Positions 30,217 through 40,024 are shown, numbered from the stretch's first letter. The stretch is DNA of 64,000 nucleotides from Paludicola sp. MB14-C6 (GCF_030908625.1 NZ_CP133133.1:1116001-1180000); one strand, 5' to 3'. A program made the numbers and translations. The notes: generated by a model not told the origin, from the letters alone.

Positions 30217-31782
30217 TTATTTTGCGAAATCTATTGCACGACTTTCACGAATCAAATGAACTTTTATTTGACCAGGATAGTCAAGCTCGTTTTCAATTTT
30301 ATTCACAATATCGTGGGCAACGATAACCATCTTTTCATCTTTAATATCTTCCGGACGAACCATAATGCGGATTTCACGTCCTGCTTGAATTGCAAAAGAT
30401 TTTTCAACGCCTTCAAAAGAACAAGCGATTTCTTCAAGTTTTTCTAAACGTTTAATGTAGTTTTCTAAGTTTTCACGACGAGCTGCCGGACGTGCTGCAG
30501 AAATTGCATCTGCTGCTTGAACCAATGCCGCTATTACTGTTTTAATCTCTACATCACCATGATGCGCTTCAATTGCATGAATTACTTGTGGATTCTCTTT
30601 AAACTTCCGAGCAACATCCACACCAATTTCAACGTGTGAACCTTCAATTTCGTGGTTCAAGGCTTTACCGATATCATGTAATAAACCGGCACGTCTTGCT
30701 ATGTTTGCATCCATACCAAGCTCAGAAGCCATAATGCCTGCTAAATAAGCAACCTCTATTGAGTGATTCAAAACATTTTGACCGTAACTTGTTCGATAAC
30801 GTAAACGGCCGAGTAATTTAACGATTTCAGGGTGGATACCATGAACGTTTGTTTCCATTACTGCACGTTCACCTTCCGCTTTAATGCGTTGGTCAACTTC
30901 ACGTTTTGATTTTTCAACCATTTCCTCAATACGAGTTGGGTGAATACGTCCGTCTTGAATTAACCTTTCAAGAGATAGACGAGCAATTTCACGTCGTACA
31001 GGATCAAAACAAGATAATGTGATAGCTTCAGGAGTATCGTCAATAATTAAGTCAACACCAGTAAGCGTTTCGATTGCTCTGATATTTCTTCCTTCTCTAC
31101 CGATAATACGACCTTTCATTTCATCATTTGGTAAGTTTACAACAGATACGGTTGCTTCAGATACTTGGTCTGCTGCAACACGAGCGATTGCAAAGGAAAT
31201 ATATTCTCTTGCTTTTTCTTCACATTCATCTTTTAGTTGTTGTTCATAATTTGAAATACGAACCGCTTTTTCATGAATTAACTCGTCTTGTAAAGTATCG
31301 AGTAATTGTGTTTTTGCTTGTTCTGCTGTTAAACCTGATATTCGTTCCAAATTATCAAGTTGACTACGTTTAATGCGCTCTGCTTCTTCTAGTTTTTCAT
31401 CAGCCAGCTTATGCTTTTGCGCTAAGTTCTCTTCTTTTATTTCTAGGTTATCAATCTTTTTGTCTAATGTCTCTTCTTTTTGAACAATACGACGTTCTTG
31501 TCTTGAAAGCTCGCCTCTGCGTTCTTTTATTTCTCTGTCGGCATCTGTTCGCAGCTTATGAATTTCATCTTTTGCTTCAATTATTGCTTCTTTTTTCTTT
31601 GTGTCTGCATCACGAATTGCATCGTTTAAAATCTTCTTTGCTTGTTCTTCAGCACTTCCGATTTCAGCTTCTGCAACTTTTTTTCTATAGTTAACGCCTA
31701 GTTTAAAGGCCACAAACCCAAATATTCCGCCTGCTACAACGCATGAAATCAAGCATAACAGTATCGCTGTTGTCAGTTCCAT
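30217..31782 (-). CDS. rny: Ribonuclease Y
   Basis: 521 residues, the normal length. An N-terminal membrane anchor ([24 protein letters not shown]) precedes a long coiled coil (about 30-190), a KH domain (about 210-270, [41 protein letters not shown]) and an HD domain with the metal ligands ([15 protein letters not shown], about 364-378). RNase Y is the membrane-bound endonuclease that starts decay of many Firmicute mRNAs. It is transcribed alone with its own terminator. Confidence 0.97.
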   Translation of the reverse strand: MELTTAILLCLISCVVAGGIFGFVAFKLGVNYRKKVAEAEIGSAEEQAKKILNDAIRDADTKKKEAIIEAKDEIHKLRTDADREIKERRGELSRQERRIVQKEETLDKKIDNLEIKEENLAQKHKLADEKLEEAERIKRSQLDNLERISGLTAEQAKTQLLDTLQDELIHEKAVRISNYEQQLKDECEEKAREYISFAIARVAADQVSEATVSVVNLPNDEMKGRIIGREGRNIRAIETLTGVDLIIDDTPEAITLSCFDPVRREIARLSLERLIQDGRIHPTRIEEMVEKSKREVDQRIKAEGERAVMETNVHGIHPEIVKLLGRLRYRTSYGQNVLNHSIEVAYLAGIMASELGMDANIARRAGLLHDIGKALNHEIEGSHVEIGVDVARKFKENPQVIHAIEAHHGDVEIKTVIAALVQAADAISAARPAARRENLENYIKRLEKLEEIACSFEGVEKSFAIQAGREIRIMVRPEDIKDEKMVIVAHDIVNKIENELDYPGQIKVHLIRESRAIDFAK

Positions 31783-32122
31783 TTATAGACAAAACCTCCT
31801 TTTATTATTTTTTCAAAATCATATCATATGGAGCTGTAGCTACCTAATATTCAACTATAGTATACGTAAATCCACGAATATTATCGTACATTCCAATGAG
31901 TATTTAAAAGTCTACAACACATTGTAGAATACTCCACTTTTCTAGTGTATAATAATTTGGTTATTATGTCAAGTTTATTCTAATATTTTCTATTGATATT
32001 TGTATATGAAAGCTAAATTGTAAAGCCAAGATACTTTACAATTATATGCTCATTATTTTAATATACTCATATCTTAAAACTATTATAACATATCGTATCA
32101 TATATTCTTTTTCACAATATGC
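31783..32122. other. Gap between rny and the DUF4097 gene
   Basis: 340 bp, AT-rich. It must hold the rny promoter. TTGACA at about 31970 on the minus strand is followed by TATACA at only 15 bp, inside the near-palindrome ATAATAACCAAATTATTAT. CTACAACACATTGTAG (31911-31926) is another short inverted repeat. No gene seen. Confidence 0.4.
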
Positions 32123-32962
32123 TTATTCGTTATCATAATCGTCAATACTGATATTGCCCACTGAAACTTCTAGCTTTATTTTACAAGATTGATCACCATA
32201 TGTAAGCGTGCCGTTGGTATTCACAAATTCATCTTTCTTTTCATCATGAACAGTAAAGCTCGCGTTATGATCTATACTGCCTAAATCGGCTTCATAATCA
32301 CATAAAAATCCACTAATGTCTTTCGGCAAATACAAATCCATATTACCCGCATTTACTTCACTATCGATTTTTTGAATCCCTTTATTCGCATAAAAATCCA
32401 AGTTTCCAGCATTTAATTCGGATTTCATTTCATCTATTTCACAATTCTTTACGGAAACATCCCCCGCAGATAAATCAATATCCATTTTCCTTACTTGAAG
32501 TCCCTCAACGTTAATGGTATTTGCTGCAGCAATTATAATAACCTGATTGAGCTTCGTTTTCGGAAGATAAATTTCGATTTCTCTCGTTTTATTCTCGAAT
32601 ATATGATTAAAAAAATCATAGCCCATCTCTTTATAGGATTTTAAGCGGATTTCACATTCTCCGTTGTTGGTTTGAGTTGAAATGCGAAGTGGCCTTCCAT
32701 TAATATAGTTAATATAAGGCTTATCATTCGTCGGTTTAATTGTAACCTTACCATAGCCACAATCAATTCTATAATTCACAGCATCCTTTGCATCAATAGG
32801 ATGATTTTGATTTTCATATAAAAGCGAGCCGTTTGATTGACTTTCTTGATGACGATATCGATTTACTTTTGTTAAAGAGCCGATTCCCAATAATAGTAGC
32901 AGCAATAGCACCACACAAATAATAGTGTATATTGTAAAAGGAATTCTCTTTGAAACTTTCAT
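32123..32962 (-). CDS. DUF4097-family membrane-anchored protein
   Basis: 280 residues from the ATG at 32962, 8 nt after GGAG; the longer frame to 33082 has no ribosome binding site and its extra residues come from the noncoding leader. One membrane segment (FTIYTIICVVLLLLLLLGIGSL) is followed by an extracytoplasmic beta-strand-rich domain with repeats such as DIDLSAGDVSVKNCEIDEMKSELNAGNLDFY and KIDSEVNAGNMDLYLP, the DUF4097/DUF4098 beta-helix pattern. Function unknown; such genes often sit with PspC or stress regulators, none of which is present here. Confidence 0.75.
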   Translation of the reverse strand: MKVSKRIPFTIYTIICVVLLLLLLLGIGSLTKVNRYRHQESQSNGSLLYENQNHPIDAKDAVNYRIDCGYGKVTIKPTNDKPYINYINGRPLRISTQTNNGECEIRLKSYKEMGYDFFNHIFENKTREIEIYLPKTKLNQVIIIAAANTINVEGLQVRKMDIDLSAGDVSVKNCEIDEMKSELNAGNLDFYANKGIQKIDSEVNAGNMDLYLPKDISGFLCDYEADLGSIDHNASFTVHDEKKDEFVNTNGTLTYGDQSCKIKLEVSVGNISIDDYDNE

Positions 32963-33063
32963 TACCATTCTCCTTTTATGCAGTATTGTTATTGTATATA
33001 TTATAATGTACAGAAGTAAAAATTGCAAGTAAATTGAAAATTTAGGAAATTCGCAAAAAATAA

Positions 33064-33092
33064 TTGACAAGTTTACAAGCATGTGCTATCAT
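33064..33092 (+). promoter_or_regulatory. Promoter of rpmG-secE-nusG-rplK-rplA
   Basis: TTGACA, 17-bp spacer, TATCAT. Confidence 0.8.
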
Positions 33093-33099
33093 AGGTATT

Positions 33100-33237
33100 A
33101 CCTCGAAGAAGGTCTATTTTTTTGTGCCCAATTTTAAGCACAGAAAAACTCATTCGAGAGGGAGGCAAACGTCAAACGTACAGCTGCAATGCTGAGCGTT
33201 TGGTTCAAAAATCCCCAAGTTATCAGGAGGTGCCGAT
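33100..33237 (+). promoter_or_regulatory. Structured leader of the rpmG operon
   Basis: About 140 nt with nested pairings: CTCGAA with TTCGAG, GTGC...GCAC inside it, then CAAACG...CGTTTG enclosing CAGC...GCTG. No known leader class was recognised. It may be a regulatory RNA for the secE-nusG operon. Confidence 0.45.
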
Positions 33238-33387
33238 ATGAGGGTTAAAGTTACATTAGCTTGCTCTGAGTGCAAACAACGTAATTACGACACAATGAAA
33301 AACAAGAAAAATGATCCTGACCGACTAGAAATGAACAAATATTGTCGTTTCTGCAGGAAGCACACGGCTCACAAAGAGACAAAGTAA
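33238..33387 (+). CDS. rpmG: Ribosomal protein L33
   Basis: 49 residues starting [20 protein letters not shown], with the zinc-ribbon pairs CSEC and CRFC, so this is the zinc-binding (C+) form. ATG at 33238 follows CAGGAGGTG. As in other Firmicutes it opens the secE-nusG operon. Confidence 0.96.
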   Translation: MRVKVTLACSECKQRNYDTMKNKKNDPDRLEMNKYCRFCRKHTAHKETK

Positions 33388-33407
33388 ACGAAAGGGTGGC
33401 TTGACAG

Positions 33408-33641
33408 ATGTCTAAAGACGTAGCCGTAAAGGCAAAAGAAGCAAAACCTAAGGTTGGATTTTTCAAAAAAACAGCCCGTTTCTTTAAGGACTTAAAGAGC
33501 GAATTCAAAAAGATTGTATGGCCTACAAAGCAACAAGTACTACACAATACTGGCGTAGTTTTGGTTTTTATGTTGGTCACTGCAATCGCAATTTGGATAT
33601 TGGACTTTTTATTCATTAACTTGTTTAAATTGATGTTCTAA
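33408..33641 (+). CDS. secE: Preprotein translocase subunit SecE
   Basis: 77 residues. A basic cytoplasmic region (VGFFKKTARFFKDLKSEFKKIVWPTKQQ) is followed by one membrane helix (VVLVFMLVTAIAIWILDFLFI). The KKIVWPTKQQ block is the SecE signature. It stabilises SecY in the translocon. Located between rpmG and nusG with an AAAGGGTGG ribosome binding site. Confidence 0.96.
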   Translation: MSKDVAVKAKEAKPKVGFFKKTARFFKDLKSEFKKIVWPTKQQVLHNTGVVLVFMLVTAIAIWILDFLFINLFKLMF

Positions 33642-33682
33642 TTACCAAATTGGAAATCCACAATTTTGGAGGGACTGATACA

Positions 33683-34204
33683 ATGTCAGAAACCGCAAAG
33701 TGGTATGTGATCCATACTTATTCCGGTTATGAGAATAAGGTGGCGAAAAGTATCGAAACTGTTGTCGAAAACCAAAATCTACAAGAACTAATAGAAGAGA
33801 TACGAGTACCTACTGAAAAAGTCGTAGAGGTAAAAGACAACAAAAAACGTGAAGTGGAACGTAAAATTTTCCCTGGATACGTCATTGTCAAGATGATACT
33901 TACTGATGATTCTTGGTATGTTATCAGAAACATCCGTGGTGTTACAGGCTTTGTTGGACCTGGGTCAAAACCTGTGCCTCTTACTGAAAAAGAAGTACAA
34001 GCTTTGGGCGTTGAAACTGTTCATGTTGAAGTTAATTACGCTGCAGGGGATACAGTAAAAGTGGTATCCGGACCTTTAGAAGGTTTTGTTGGCGTCGTTG
34101 AATCTGTTGAGACTGAGAAAAACCTTGTTGCAGTTACTGTTTCAATGTTTGGTCGAGACACTTTAGTCGAACTTGAATTAAATCAAGTAGTAATTTCAGC
34201 TTAA
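33683..34204 (+). CDS. nusG: Transcription factor NusG
   Basis: 173 residues from the ATG at 33683 (TTGGAGGG upstream); a longer frame from 33650 lacks support. The NGN domain (AKWYVIHTYSGYENKVAKSIE ... FPGYVIVKM) and the KOW domain (GDTVKVVSGPLEGFVGVVESV) are both complete. NusG binds RNA polymerase and modulates pausing and termination. Confidence 0.97.
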   Translation: MSETAKWYVIHTYSGYENKVAKSIETVVENQNLQELIEEIRVPTEKVVEVKDNKKREVERKIFPGYVIVKMILTDDSWYVIRNIRGVTGFVGPGSKPVPLTEKEVQALGVETVHVEVNYAAGDTVKVVSGPLEGFVGVVESVETEKNLVAVTVSMFGRDTLVELELNQVVISA

Positions 34205-34271
34205 TAAGTGAATACTTATTAAGAACACAAGCTTTTGCTTGTGGGCGTTTACTTTTATATAAATAAACGCT

Positions 34272-34311
34272 AGTGGGAGGAGCAGATCAACTGTTCCGCC
34301 ATTTACCACAA
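34272..34311 (+). promoter_or_regulatory. L1 autoregulatory site upstream of rplK
   Basis: GTGGGAGGA ... TTTACCAC mimics the L1 stalk of the 23S rRNA in this window (AGGTGGGAG ... GGAATACCAC). Excess L1 would bind it and repress rplK-rplA translation. Confidence 0.65.
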
Positions 34312-34329
34312 ATTTTGGAGGTGCAAATT

Positions 34330-34755
34330 ATGGCTCAAAAGGTAGTAGGCTACATTAAACTACAAATTCCTGCTGGAAAAGCTACTCCAGCACCACCAGT
34401 TGGTCCTGCATTAGGTCAACATGGTGTTAACATTATGTCATTTACAAAGGAATTTAACGAGCGTACAAAAAATGACATCGGTCTTATCATTCCGGTTGTA
34501 ATTACTGTTTATGCTGACCGTTCTTTCTCATTTGTAACAAAAACTCCACCAGCTGCAGTTTTAATTAAAAAAGCATGTGGTATTGAGAGTGGCTCAGGTG
34601 TGCCAAACAAAACTAAAGTTGCAAAAATCACAAAAGAACAGGTTAAACAAATCGCGGAAACAAAAATGCCTGACTTAAATGCAGCAAACATTGAAACTGC
34701 AATGAGCATGATCGCAGGTACTGCGCGCTCAATGGGCATCGAAGTTGTCGATTAA
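34330..34755 (+). CDS. rplK: Ribosomal protein L11
   Basis: 141 residues from the ATG at 34330 (TTTGGAGG upstream). [33 protein letters not shown] and the C-terminal [10 protein letters not shown] are typical. Binds the GTPase centre of 23S rRNA. Followed after 56 bp by rplA. Confidence 0.97.
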   Translation: MAQKVVGYIKLQIPAGKATPAPPVGPALGQHGVNIMSFTKEFNERTKNDIGLIIPVVITVYADRSFSFVTKTPPAAVLIKKACGIESGSGVPNKTKVAKITKEQVKQIAETKMPDLNAANIETAMSMIAGTARSMGIEVVD

Positions 34756-34763
34756 TTAACCCT

Positions 34764-34794
34764 GGTGGGAGGACAAATTCCGCTATTAACCACT
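34764..34794 (+). promoter_or_regulatory. Second L1 autoregulatory site, upstream of rplA
   Basis: GGTGGGAGGA ... TTCCGC ... TTAACCAC, the same arrangement as before rplK. Confidence 0.65.
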
Positions 34795-34811
34795 TTTAGG
34801 GAGGAAAAAAG

Positions 34812-35507
34812 ATGAAACACGGTAAAAAATATGTTGACAGTACTAAAACTGTTGATCGTAACAAACTATATGATGCTAACGAAGCATTAGCTCTTACTGT
34901 TTCTACTGCAAAAGCAAAATTTGACGAAACAGTTGAACTACACATTCGTCTAGGTGTTGACTCTCGTCACGCTGACCAACAAGTTCGTGGTGCTGTTGTA
35001 TTACCAAACGGTACTGGTAAAAGCGTTAAAGTTTTAGTATTATGCAAAGGCGAAAACGTTGAAGCTGCTAAAGCTGCTGGTGCTGAATATGTTGGTTCTG
35101 ATGAATACGTTGCTAAAATCCAAGGCGAAGGCTGGATGGATTTCGACGTAGTTATCGCAACTCCTGACATGATGGGCGTTGTTGGACGTTTAGGTAAAGT
35201 TTTAGGTCCAAGAGGCTTGATGCCTTCTCCTAAAGCAGGTACTGTTACTCCAGACGTAGCACGTGCTGTTACTGAAGCAAAAGCTGGTAAAATTGAATAT
35301 CGTTTAGATAAAACTAACATTATTCACTGCCCAATTGGTAAAGTTTCTTTTGGCCCTGAAAAGCTAGAACAAAACTTAAATACTCTAATGAATGCAGTTG
35401 TAAAAGCAAAACCAGCAGCATCAAAAGGTCAATACCTAAAATCTTGCGTAGTAGCTTCTACTATGGGACCTGGTGTAAAAGTAAATACTGCTAAATACGG
35501 CGTATAG
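34812..35507 (+). CDS. rplA: Ribosomal protein L1
   Basis: 231 residues, normal length. It carries [24 protein letters not shown] and the signature [36 protein letters not shown]1 forms the mobile L1 stalk and represses its own operon by binding the mRNA mimics seen before rplK and rplA. Confidence 0.97.
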   Translation: MKHGKKYVDSTKTVDRNKLYDANEALALTVSTAKAKFDETVELHIRLGVDSRHADQQVRGAVVLPNGTGKSVKVLVLCKGENVEAAKAAGAEYVGSDEYVAKIQGEGWMDFDVVIATPDMMGVVGRLGKVLGPRGLMPSPKAGTVTPDVARAVTEAKAGKIEYRLDKTNIIHCPIGKVSFGPEKLEQNLNTLMNAVVKAKPAASKGQYLKSCVVASTMGPGVKVNTAKYGV

Positions 35508-35528
35508 TCGAATTAGTATATATTTCTA

Positions 35529-35560
35529 TTGACATTTTGCAAAAATTGTTTTAATATAAT
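35529..35560 (+). promoter_or_regulatory. Possible rplJ-rplL promoter
   Basis: TTGACA and a perfect TATAAT but 20 bp apart; TTTAAT at 15 bp is the alternative. One of these probably starts the L10 leader. Confidence 0.45.
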
Positions 35561-35569
35561 TGTAGCTGT

Positions 35570-35710
35570 TATTTCTTTAAGACAGTTGGAGTAATTGTAA
35601 TACTGATGCTATTACAAAGCATAATTGGTTTTAACCATCCAACCGAGAGAAACTGTGTATAAATATATTTGTTATTTATGCCCTTTTCTACTCGAATGAT
35701 TAGAAAAGGG
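35570..35710 (+). promoter_or_regulatory. L10 leader with attenuator hairpin
   Basis: About 140 nt upstream of rplJ matching the L10-leader layout of Firmicutes: a multi-stem region (ACAGTTGGAGTAATTGTAATACTG ... CCATCCAACCGAGAGAAACTGT, written here as two parts) followed by a terminator, stem CCCTTTTCTA / TAGAAAAGGG (35681-35710) and TTTTT. Binding of L10(L12)4 would favour termination. Confidence 0.75.
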
Positions 35711-35769
35711 TTTTTCGTTTCTTATTAATAATAGCACTTCATATTAAATTGCTAAGTGAGGTGAATACA

Positions 35770-36273
35770 TTGCCAAGTGCAAACGTTCTTGAATCTAAAA
35801 AACAACTAGTTGTTGATTTAACTGAAAAGTTAAAGAGTGCAACTTCCGGCGTTTTAGTTGATTACAAAGGTATTAGCGTTGCTGATGATACTGCTCTTCG
35901 TAAAGAGTTCAGAGAAGCAGGCGTTGAATATGCTGTTGTAAAAAACACAATGCTAAAATTTGCAGCTCAAAATGCAGGTCTTGAAGGTCTAGAATCTTAC
36001 CTTGAAGGTACTACTGCATTAGCTTTCAGCACATCTGATGCTGTTGCTCCTGCAAAAGTTGCTGTTAAATACGCTGACAAAATTAAAAAAGGTTTTGATA
36101 TTAAAGCCGGCTTTATGGATGGTCAAGTATTAAACGCTGCTAAAATGACTGAAGTTGGTAAACTTCCTTCAAAGGAACAACTTATTGGTCAATTACTTTC
36201 TGTTCTTACAGGAAATATCCGTGGTATGGCTGTTGCTCTTAACGCTATCGCGGAACAAAAAGAATCTGCATAA
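35770..36273 (+). CDS. rplJ: Ribosomal protein L10
   Basis: 167 residues from TTG at 35770, chosen because AGTGAGGTGA precedes it; another TTG at 35749 lies before that ribosome binding site. SKKQLVVDLTEKLKSATSGVLVDYKGISVADDTALRKEFREAGVEYAVVKNTM is typical, as is the C-terminal KEQLIGQLLSVLTGNIRGMAVAL, which binds L7/L12. Confidence 0.96.
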   Translation: MPSANVLESKKQLVVDLTEKLKSATSGVLVDYKGISVADDTALRKEFREAGVEYAVVKNTMLKFAAQNAGLEGLESYLEGTTALAFSTSDAVAPAKVAVKYADKIKKGFDIKAGFMDGQVLNAAKMTEVGKLPSKEQLIGQLLSVLTGNIRGMAVALNAIAEQKESA

Positions 36274-36353
36274 GCAGAATCTTAATCAGCGAAAGCTGAC
36301 ATTCGGATTTATTCCAATTAAAATAATTTATTAAAATAATGGAGGTAATTTTC

Positions 36354-36725
36354 ATGGCTTCAGAAAAAATCGTGAAATTTATTGATGATATCAAAGCTCT
36401 TACAGTATTAGAGCTAAACGAATTAGTGAAAGCAATCGAAGAAGAGTTCGGCGTATCTGCTGCTGCTCCTGTAATGATGGCTGGCGCTGCTCCTGCAGCT
36501 GCTGCTGAAGAAAAAACTGAGTTCGACGTTATCCTTGCTGATGCTGGTGCATCTAAAATGGGCGTTATCAAACTAGTTAAAGAAGTTACTGGTCTTGGCC
36601 TAAAAGAAGCAAAAGAAATGGTTGACAATGCACCAAAAACTATCAAAGAAGCTATCTCTAAAGCTGATGCTGAAGAGCTAAAAACTAAATTAGAAGCTGC
36701 TGGCGCTAAAGTTGAATTGAAATAG
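36354..36725 (+). CDS. rplL: Ribosomal protein L7/L12
   Basis: 123 residues from the ATG at 36354 after TGGAGG. The N-terminal dimer domain, the Ala-rich hinge ([16 protein letters not shown]) and the C-terminal factor-binding domain ([37 protein letters not shown]) are all present. A terminator follows and rpoB is absent. Confidence 0.97.
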   Translation: MASEKIVKFIDDIKALTVLELNELVKAIEEEFGVSAAAPVMMAGAAPAAAAEEKTEFDVILADAGASKMGVIKLVKEVTGLGLKEAKEMVDNAPKTIKEAISKADAEELKTKLEAAGAKVELK

Positions 36726-36742
36726 TTTTAAATTATTTCTTT

Positions 36743-36771
36743 AAAGAACCACATTTTACATGTGGTTCTTT
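36743..36771 (+). terminator. Terminator of rplJ-rplL
   Basis: 12-bp stem AAAGAACCACAT / ATGTGGTTCTTT followed by TATTTTTAT. Confidence 0.85.
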
Positions 36772-36892
36772 TATTTTTATTCATTTTACGTTGCAAAAGC
36801 AACCGATTTATTCTGATACTTCCAATATACTAATCTCATACGATTATTTCGTTTTTTTTGCAAATAATAATTAAAAATATTGGAGGTATCTT

Positions 36893-38464
36893 ATGAGTAA
36901 TATGTTTTGTTTTCAATGTCAGCAAACGGCAGGTCAAAAGGCTTGTGTCAATGTCGGTGTTTGTGGGAAGCAACCAACTACAGCAAAAATTCAAGATAAA
37001 CTGGTTTGTGAACTTATTGGCTTAGCCGATGCAGTTGTAAAAAATCATCCAACCAAGCAATCAGACCGTTTGGTGATGGACGGATTGTTCATGACGTTAA
37101 CCAATGTCAATTTTGATAATGCAGTCATTCAAAAGACAATTGATAAAGTAATAGCCGAGCGCAATAAAATTGGTGAAGGAGCGCCATTCCCTTTAGAAGA
37201 ACTTTGGAACGGCGAAACCGATATTGTTTCGCTTCGTTCTACCCTTCTCTTTGGCATGAAAGGAATGGCAGCATATGCTCATCATGCAATGAACTTAGGA
37301 GAAGAGGATAAGGAAGTTACCAACTGGTTTTATAAAGGACTTAGTGAGTTAAATAAGGACCATACCATTGAAGAATGGCTTCAACTCATTATGGAGTTTG
37401 GGCTTGTTAATTTTAAATGTATGGAAATTCTGGATCATGCCAACACAAGCCATTATGACACACCAGTTCCGGCTAAAGTACCATGTGATATTGAAAAAGG
37501 TCCTTTCATCGTTATTTCAGGACATGATTTGCATGATTTAGAACAGTTATTAGAACAAACCAACGGAACAGGCGTTAATGTCTATACACATGGCGAAATG
37601 CTACCTGCACATGGATATCCTAAGTTTCAAGAGTATCCTCAATTAAAAGGAAACTTCGGAACCGCTTGGCAATCACAGCAAAAAGAATTTGACAATATCC
37701 CTGCCCCCGTTTTATTTACTACCAACTGTCTCATGCCGCAACGTCCAAGCTATCAAGATAGAATTTATACCACATCTGTTGTTGGATACGAAGGGCTAAT
37801 TCATATTGAAGCAGACGAAAACGGCAAAAAAGATTTTTCAAAAATTATCGAGCATGCAATTGCTTTAGGCGGATATGAAAACGACCATAGCATGAGCGGC
37901 ATTAACGGTGGTCATACAATGCTAACTGGATTTGGTCATGGCACCATTCTTGCAAATGCAGGCTCAATTGTTGAAGCTGTTCAACAAGGAAAGATTAAGC
38001 ATTTCTTCTTAGTAGGTGGATGTGACGGCGCTCATCCGGGCAGAAATTACTATACAGATTTTGTAAAGCAAACCCCTATGGATAGTATTGTTTTAACCTT
38101 GGCTTGTGGAAAATTCCGCTTTAACGATTTAGATCTTGGCGAAGTTGCCGGATTCCCTCGTATTTTAGATATGGGACAATGCAATGACGCATATGGTGCT
38201 GTCAAGGTAGCTCTTGCACTTGCTGACGCATTCAAATGTGGCGTAAATGAATTGCCGCTTACCCTTGTTTTATCGTGGTATGAACAAAAAGCAGTTTGTA
38301 TACTTCTTTCACTTCTCGCATTAGGGGTAAAAAATATCTATATTGGTCCTACCGTTCCTGCATTTTTATCTGAAACTGTAGTGAAAACACTTGTAGATAC
38401 CTTTGGATTAACTCCAATTACAACACCGGAACAAAATCTCGACCAAATTTTAAACAGAGGCTAA
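36893..38464 (+). CDS. hcp: Hybrid-cluster protein (hydroxylamine/NO reductase)
   Basis: 523 residues. The N-terminal cluster site CFQCQQTAGQKACVNVGVC and the hybrid-cluster ligands in THGEMLPAHGYP, TTNCLMPQR, GGCDGAHPGRNYY and LACGKFRFN are all present. Hcp contains a 4Fe-4S and a hybrid 4Fe-2O-2S cluster; it reduces hydroxylamine in vitro and NO in cells, protecting anaerobes from nitrosative stress. No reductase partner (hcr) is adjacent. It stands alone between two terminators in the place where rpoB is usually found. Confidence 0.96.
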   Translation: MSNMFCFQCQQTAGQKACVNVGVCGKQPTTAKIQDKLVCELIGLADAVVKNHPTKQSDRLVMDGLFMTLTNVNFDNAVIQKTIDKVIAERNKIGEGAPFPLEELWNGETDIVSLRSTLLFGMKGMAAYAHHAMNLGEEDKEVTNWFYKGLSELNKDHTIEEWLQLIMEFGLVNFKCMEILDHANTSHYDTPVPAKVPCDIEKGPFIVISGHDLHDLEQLLEQTNGTGVNVYTHGEMLPAHGYPKFQEYPQLKGNFGTAWQSQQKEFDNIPAPVLFTTNCLMPQRPSYQDRIYTTSVVGYEGLIHIEADENGKKDFSKIIEHAIALGGYENDHSMSGINGGHTMLTGFGHGTILANAGSIVEAVQQGKIKHFFLVGGCDGAHPGRNYYTDFVKQTPMDSIVLTLACGKFRFNDLDLGEVAGFPRILDMGQCNDAYGAVKVALALADAFKCGVNELPLTLVLSWYEQKAVCILLSLLALGVKNIYIGPTVPAFLSETVVKTLVDTFGLTPITTPEQNLDQILNRG

Positions 38465-38479
38465 CCTTTTTGTTTCAAG

Positions 38480-38516
38480 AAATGCAGTAACCAAAATGAA
38501 TTCGGTTACTGCATTT
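38480..38516 (+). terminator. Terminator of hcp
   Basis: 13-bp stem AAATGCAGTAACC / GGTTACTGCATTT followed by T. Confidence 0.85.
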
Positions 38517-38601
38517 TTATCAATAGAGTTGCATTTTTCGCACGATTATTGCTACAATACACGAATTTCAGCTTATTTTTGCAAGTTTACGCTATATGAT
38601 A

Positions 38602-38629
38602 TTGCATTTTTCATGAATTATGGTATAAT
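38602..38629 (+). promoter_or_regulatory. Promoter of the lysA-like gene
   Basis: TTGCAT, 16-bp spacer ending TGG, TATAAT. Confidence 0.7.
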
Positions 38630-38670
38630 CGAATCAACAGATAGAAAGAATATCGGAAAGGAATAAGTTC

Positions 38671-39981
38671 ATGTCATTCTTAAATCACTATAGCAAAATT
38701 GACTCTGCTACAATAGCAACTGTTGCAAAAGAATATGGTACTCCAGTATATTTATATGATGAAAATACCATTCGAGAAAAATGCCAAATGGTATTATCTA
38801 TGCCAAATGCATTTGGTTTGACGGTTCGTTATGCAATGAAAGCAAACTCAAATAGAACACTACTACAAACAATCCATCAATGTGGGCTTTGCATTGATGC
38901 CAGCTCATTAAATGAGGTTCGCCGTGCACACCTTGCAGGAATTCCCTATCAAGATATTATTTTAACAACTCAAGAAATTCCTGAAAATGATGATAGAATT
39001 GATTTAGAACAAATGATACTTCAAGGCTTGAAATATAATGTGTGTTCCCTACGTCAGCTTTATTTGATCGGAGATTTTGCAAAAGCAAACAAGATTAACT
39101 TATCGATTCGTGTGCATCCAGGTGTTGGATCAGGAGAGTCCGCAAGTAGAAACACCGGAGATAACTATTCTTGCTTTGGAATTCATCTTTCTGATATTGG
39201 ACAAGCTCTAGATTTTGCTAAAGAAAAAGGTATTCTATTTACACAGGTTCACGTTCATATTGGCTCAGGAGCTGATCCTCTCATGTGGCGACAGAATATT
39301 GACTTAGAATTAGATATTATTGATCGATACTTCCCCGATGCCACTACAGTCAGCTTTGGAGGGGGCTTAAAAGAAGCACGTATGCCATATGAAATCGGTG
39401 CTGATGTTAATGAGCTTGGAAGCTATGCAAAGCAGCAAATAGAAGCTTTTTATCAAAGAACCAATCGTAAATTAAAAATGGAAATCGAACCAGGAACCTA
39501 TATCGTTGCAAACTGCGGCTATGCCATTACAAAAGTAATCGATAAAAAGCGTACGGGCAACGACGGATTTAACTTCATTATTGCCAACGGTGGTATGGAA
39601 ATTAACGCTCGTCCTATTATGTATGGTTCACTACATCCGTTTTATATGGTTTCTGAACATGGTAAGCTTTTATCTTCTGAATTTGATATCAATAATATTG
39701 CACAATCTGACTATGAAGCTGTAATTGTTGGCAGATGCTGTGAAAGCGGTGATTCCCAAAGCTTAGATGATAACGATACGAGTATACCAAGAAAGATGAT
39801 AGAGCCTAATGTCGGCGATTACTTTGTAATCGGTGGAACAGGTGCATATTGCTCTTCTATGACACCATTTAATTATAATTCTCATGCGCAAATTCCTGAG
39901 GTTTTGTTTACTTCTGAAAATACGTTACAGTTGATTCGAAAAAGACAAACACTAAATCAAATAGTGGAAAACGAAATATAA
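38671..39981 (+). CDS. lysA: Diaminopimelate decarboxylase-like PLP enzyme
   Basis: 436 residues of the fold-III decarboxylase family. The PLP lysine is in VRYAMKANSN (about residue 58), HVHIGSG and EPGTYIVANCGY bind the phosphate and substrate, and GRCCESGD supplies the active-site Cys near 355. These features fit meso-diaminopimelate decarboxylase (last step of lysine synthesis); other members act on related diamines, so the substrate is not certain. Single-gene unit with its own promoter, ended by a hairpin now duplicated by the IS element. Confidence 0.82.
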   Translation: MSFLNHYSKIDSATIATVAKEYGTPVYLYDENTIREKCQMVLSMPNAFGLTVRYAMKANSNRTLLQTIHQCGLCIDASSLNEVRRAHLAGIPYQDIILTTQEIPENDDRIDLEQMILQGLKYNVCSLRQLYLIGDFAKANKINLSIRVHPGVGSGESASRNTGDNYSCFGIHLSDIGQALDFAKEKGILFTQVHVHIGSGADPLMWRQNIDLELDIIDRYFPDATTVSFGGGLKEARMPYEIGADVNELGSYAKQQIEAFYQRTNRKLKMEIEPGTYIVANCGYAITKVIDKKRTGNDGFNFIIANGGMEINARPIMYGSLHPFYMVSEHGKLLSSEFDINNIAQSDYEAVIVGRCCESGDSQSLDDNDTSIPRKMIEPNVGDYFVIGGTGAYCSSMTPFNYNSHAQIPEVLFTSENTLQLIRKRQTLNQIVENEI

Positions 39982-39991
39982 AAGAAGCAAA

Positions 39992-40024
39992 AAACTCCTA
40001 CTACGGTTATTGTAGTAGGAGTTT
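39992..40024. repeat. 33-bp flanking repeat of the IS element, left copy (a terminator hairpin)
   Basis: Stem AAACTCCTACTAC / GTAGTAGGAGTTT, loop GGTTATT. Perfectly repeated at 41550-41582. This copy still ends the lysA-like gene. Confidence 0.85.

Noticed and set aside
32963..33082. 40-residue hydrophobic extension of the DUF4097 protein
   Set aside because: It has no ribosome binding site, and a good one precedes the ATG at 32962.
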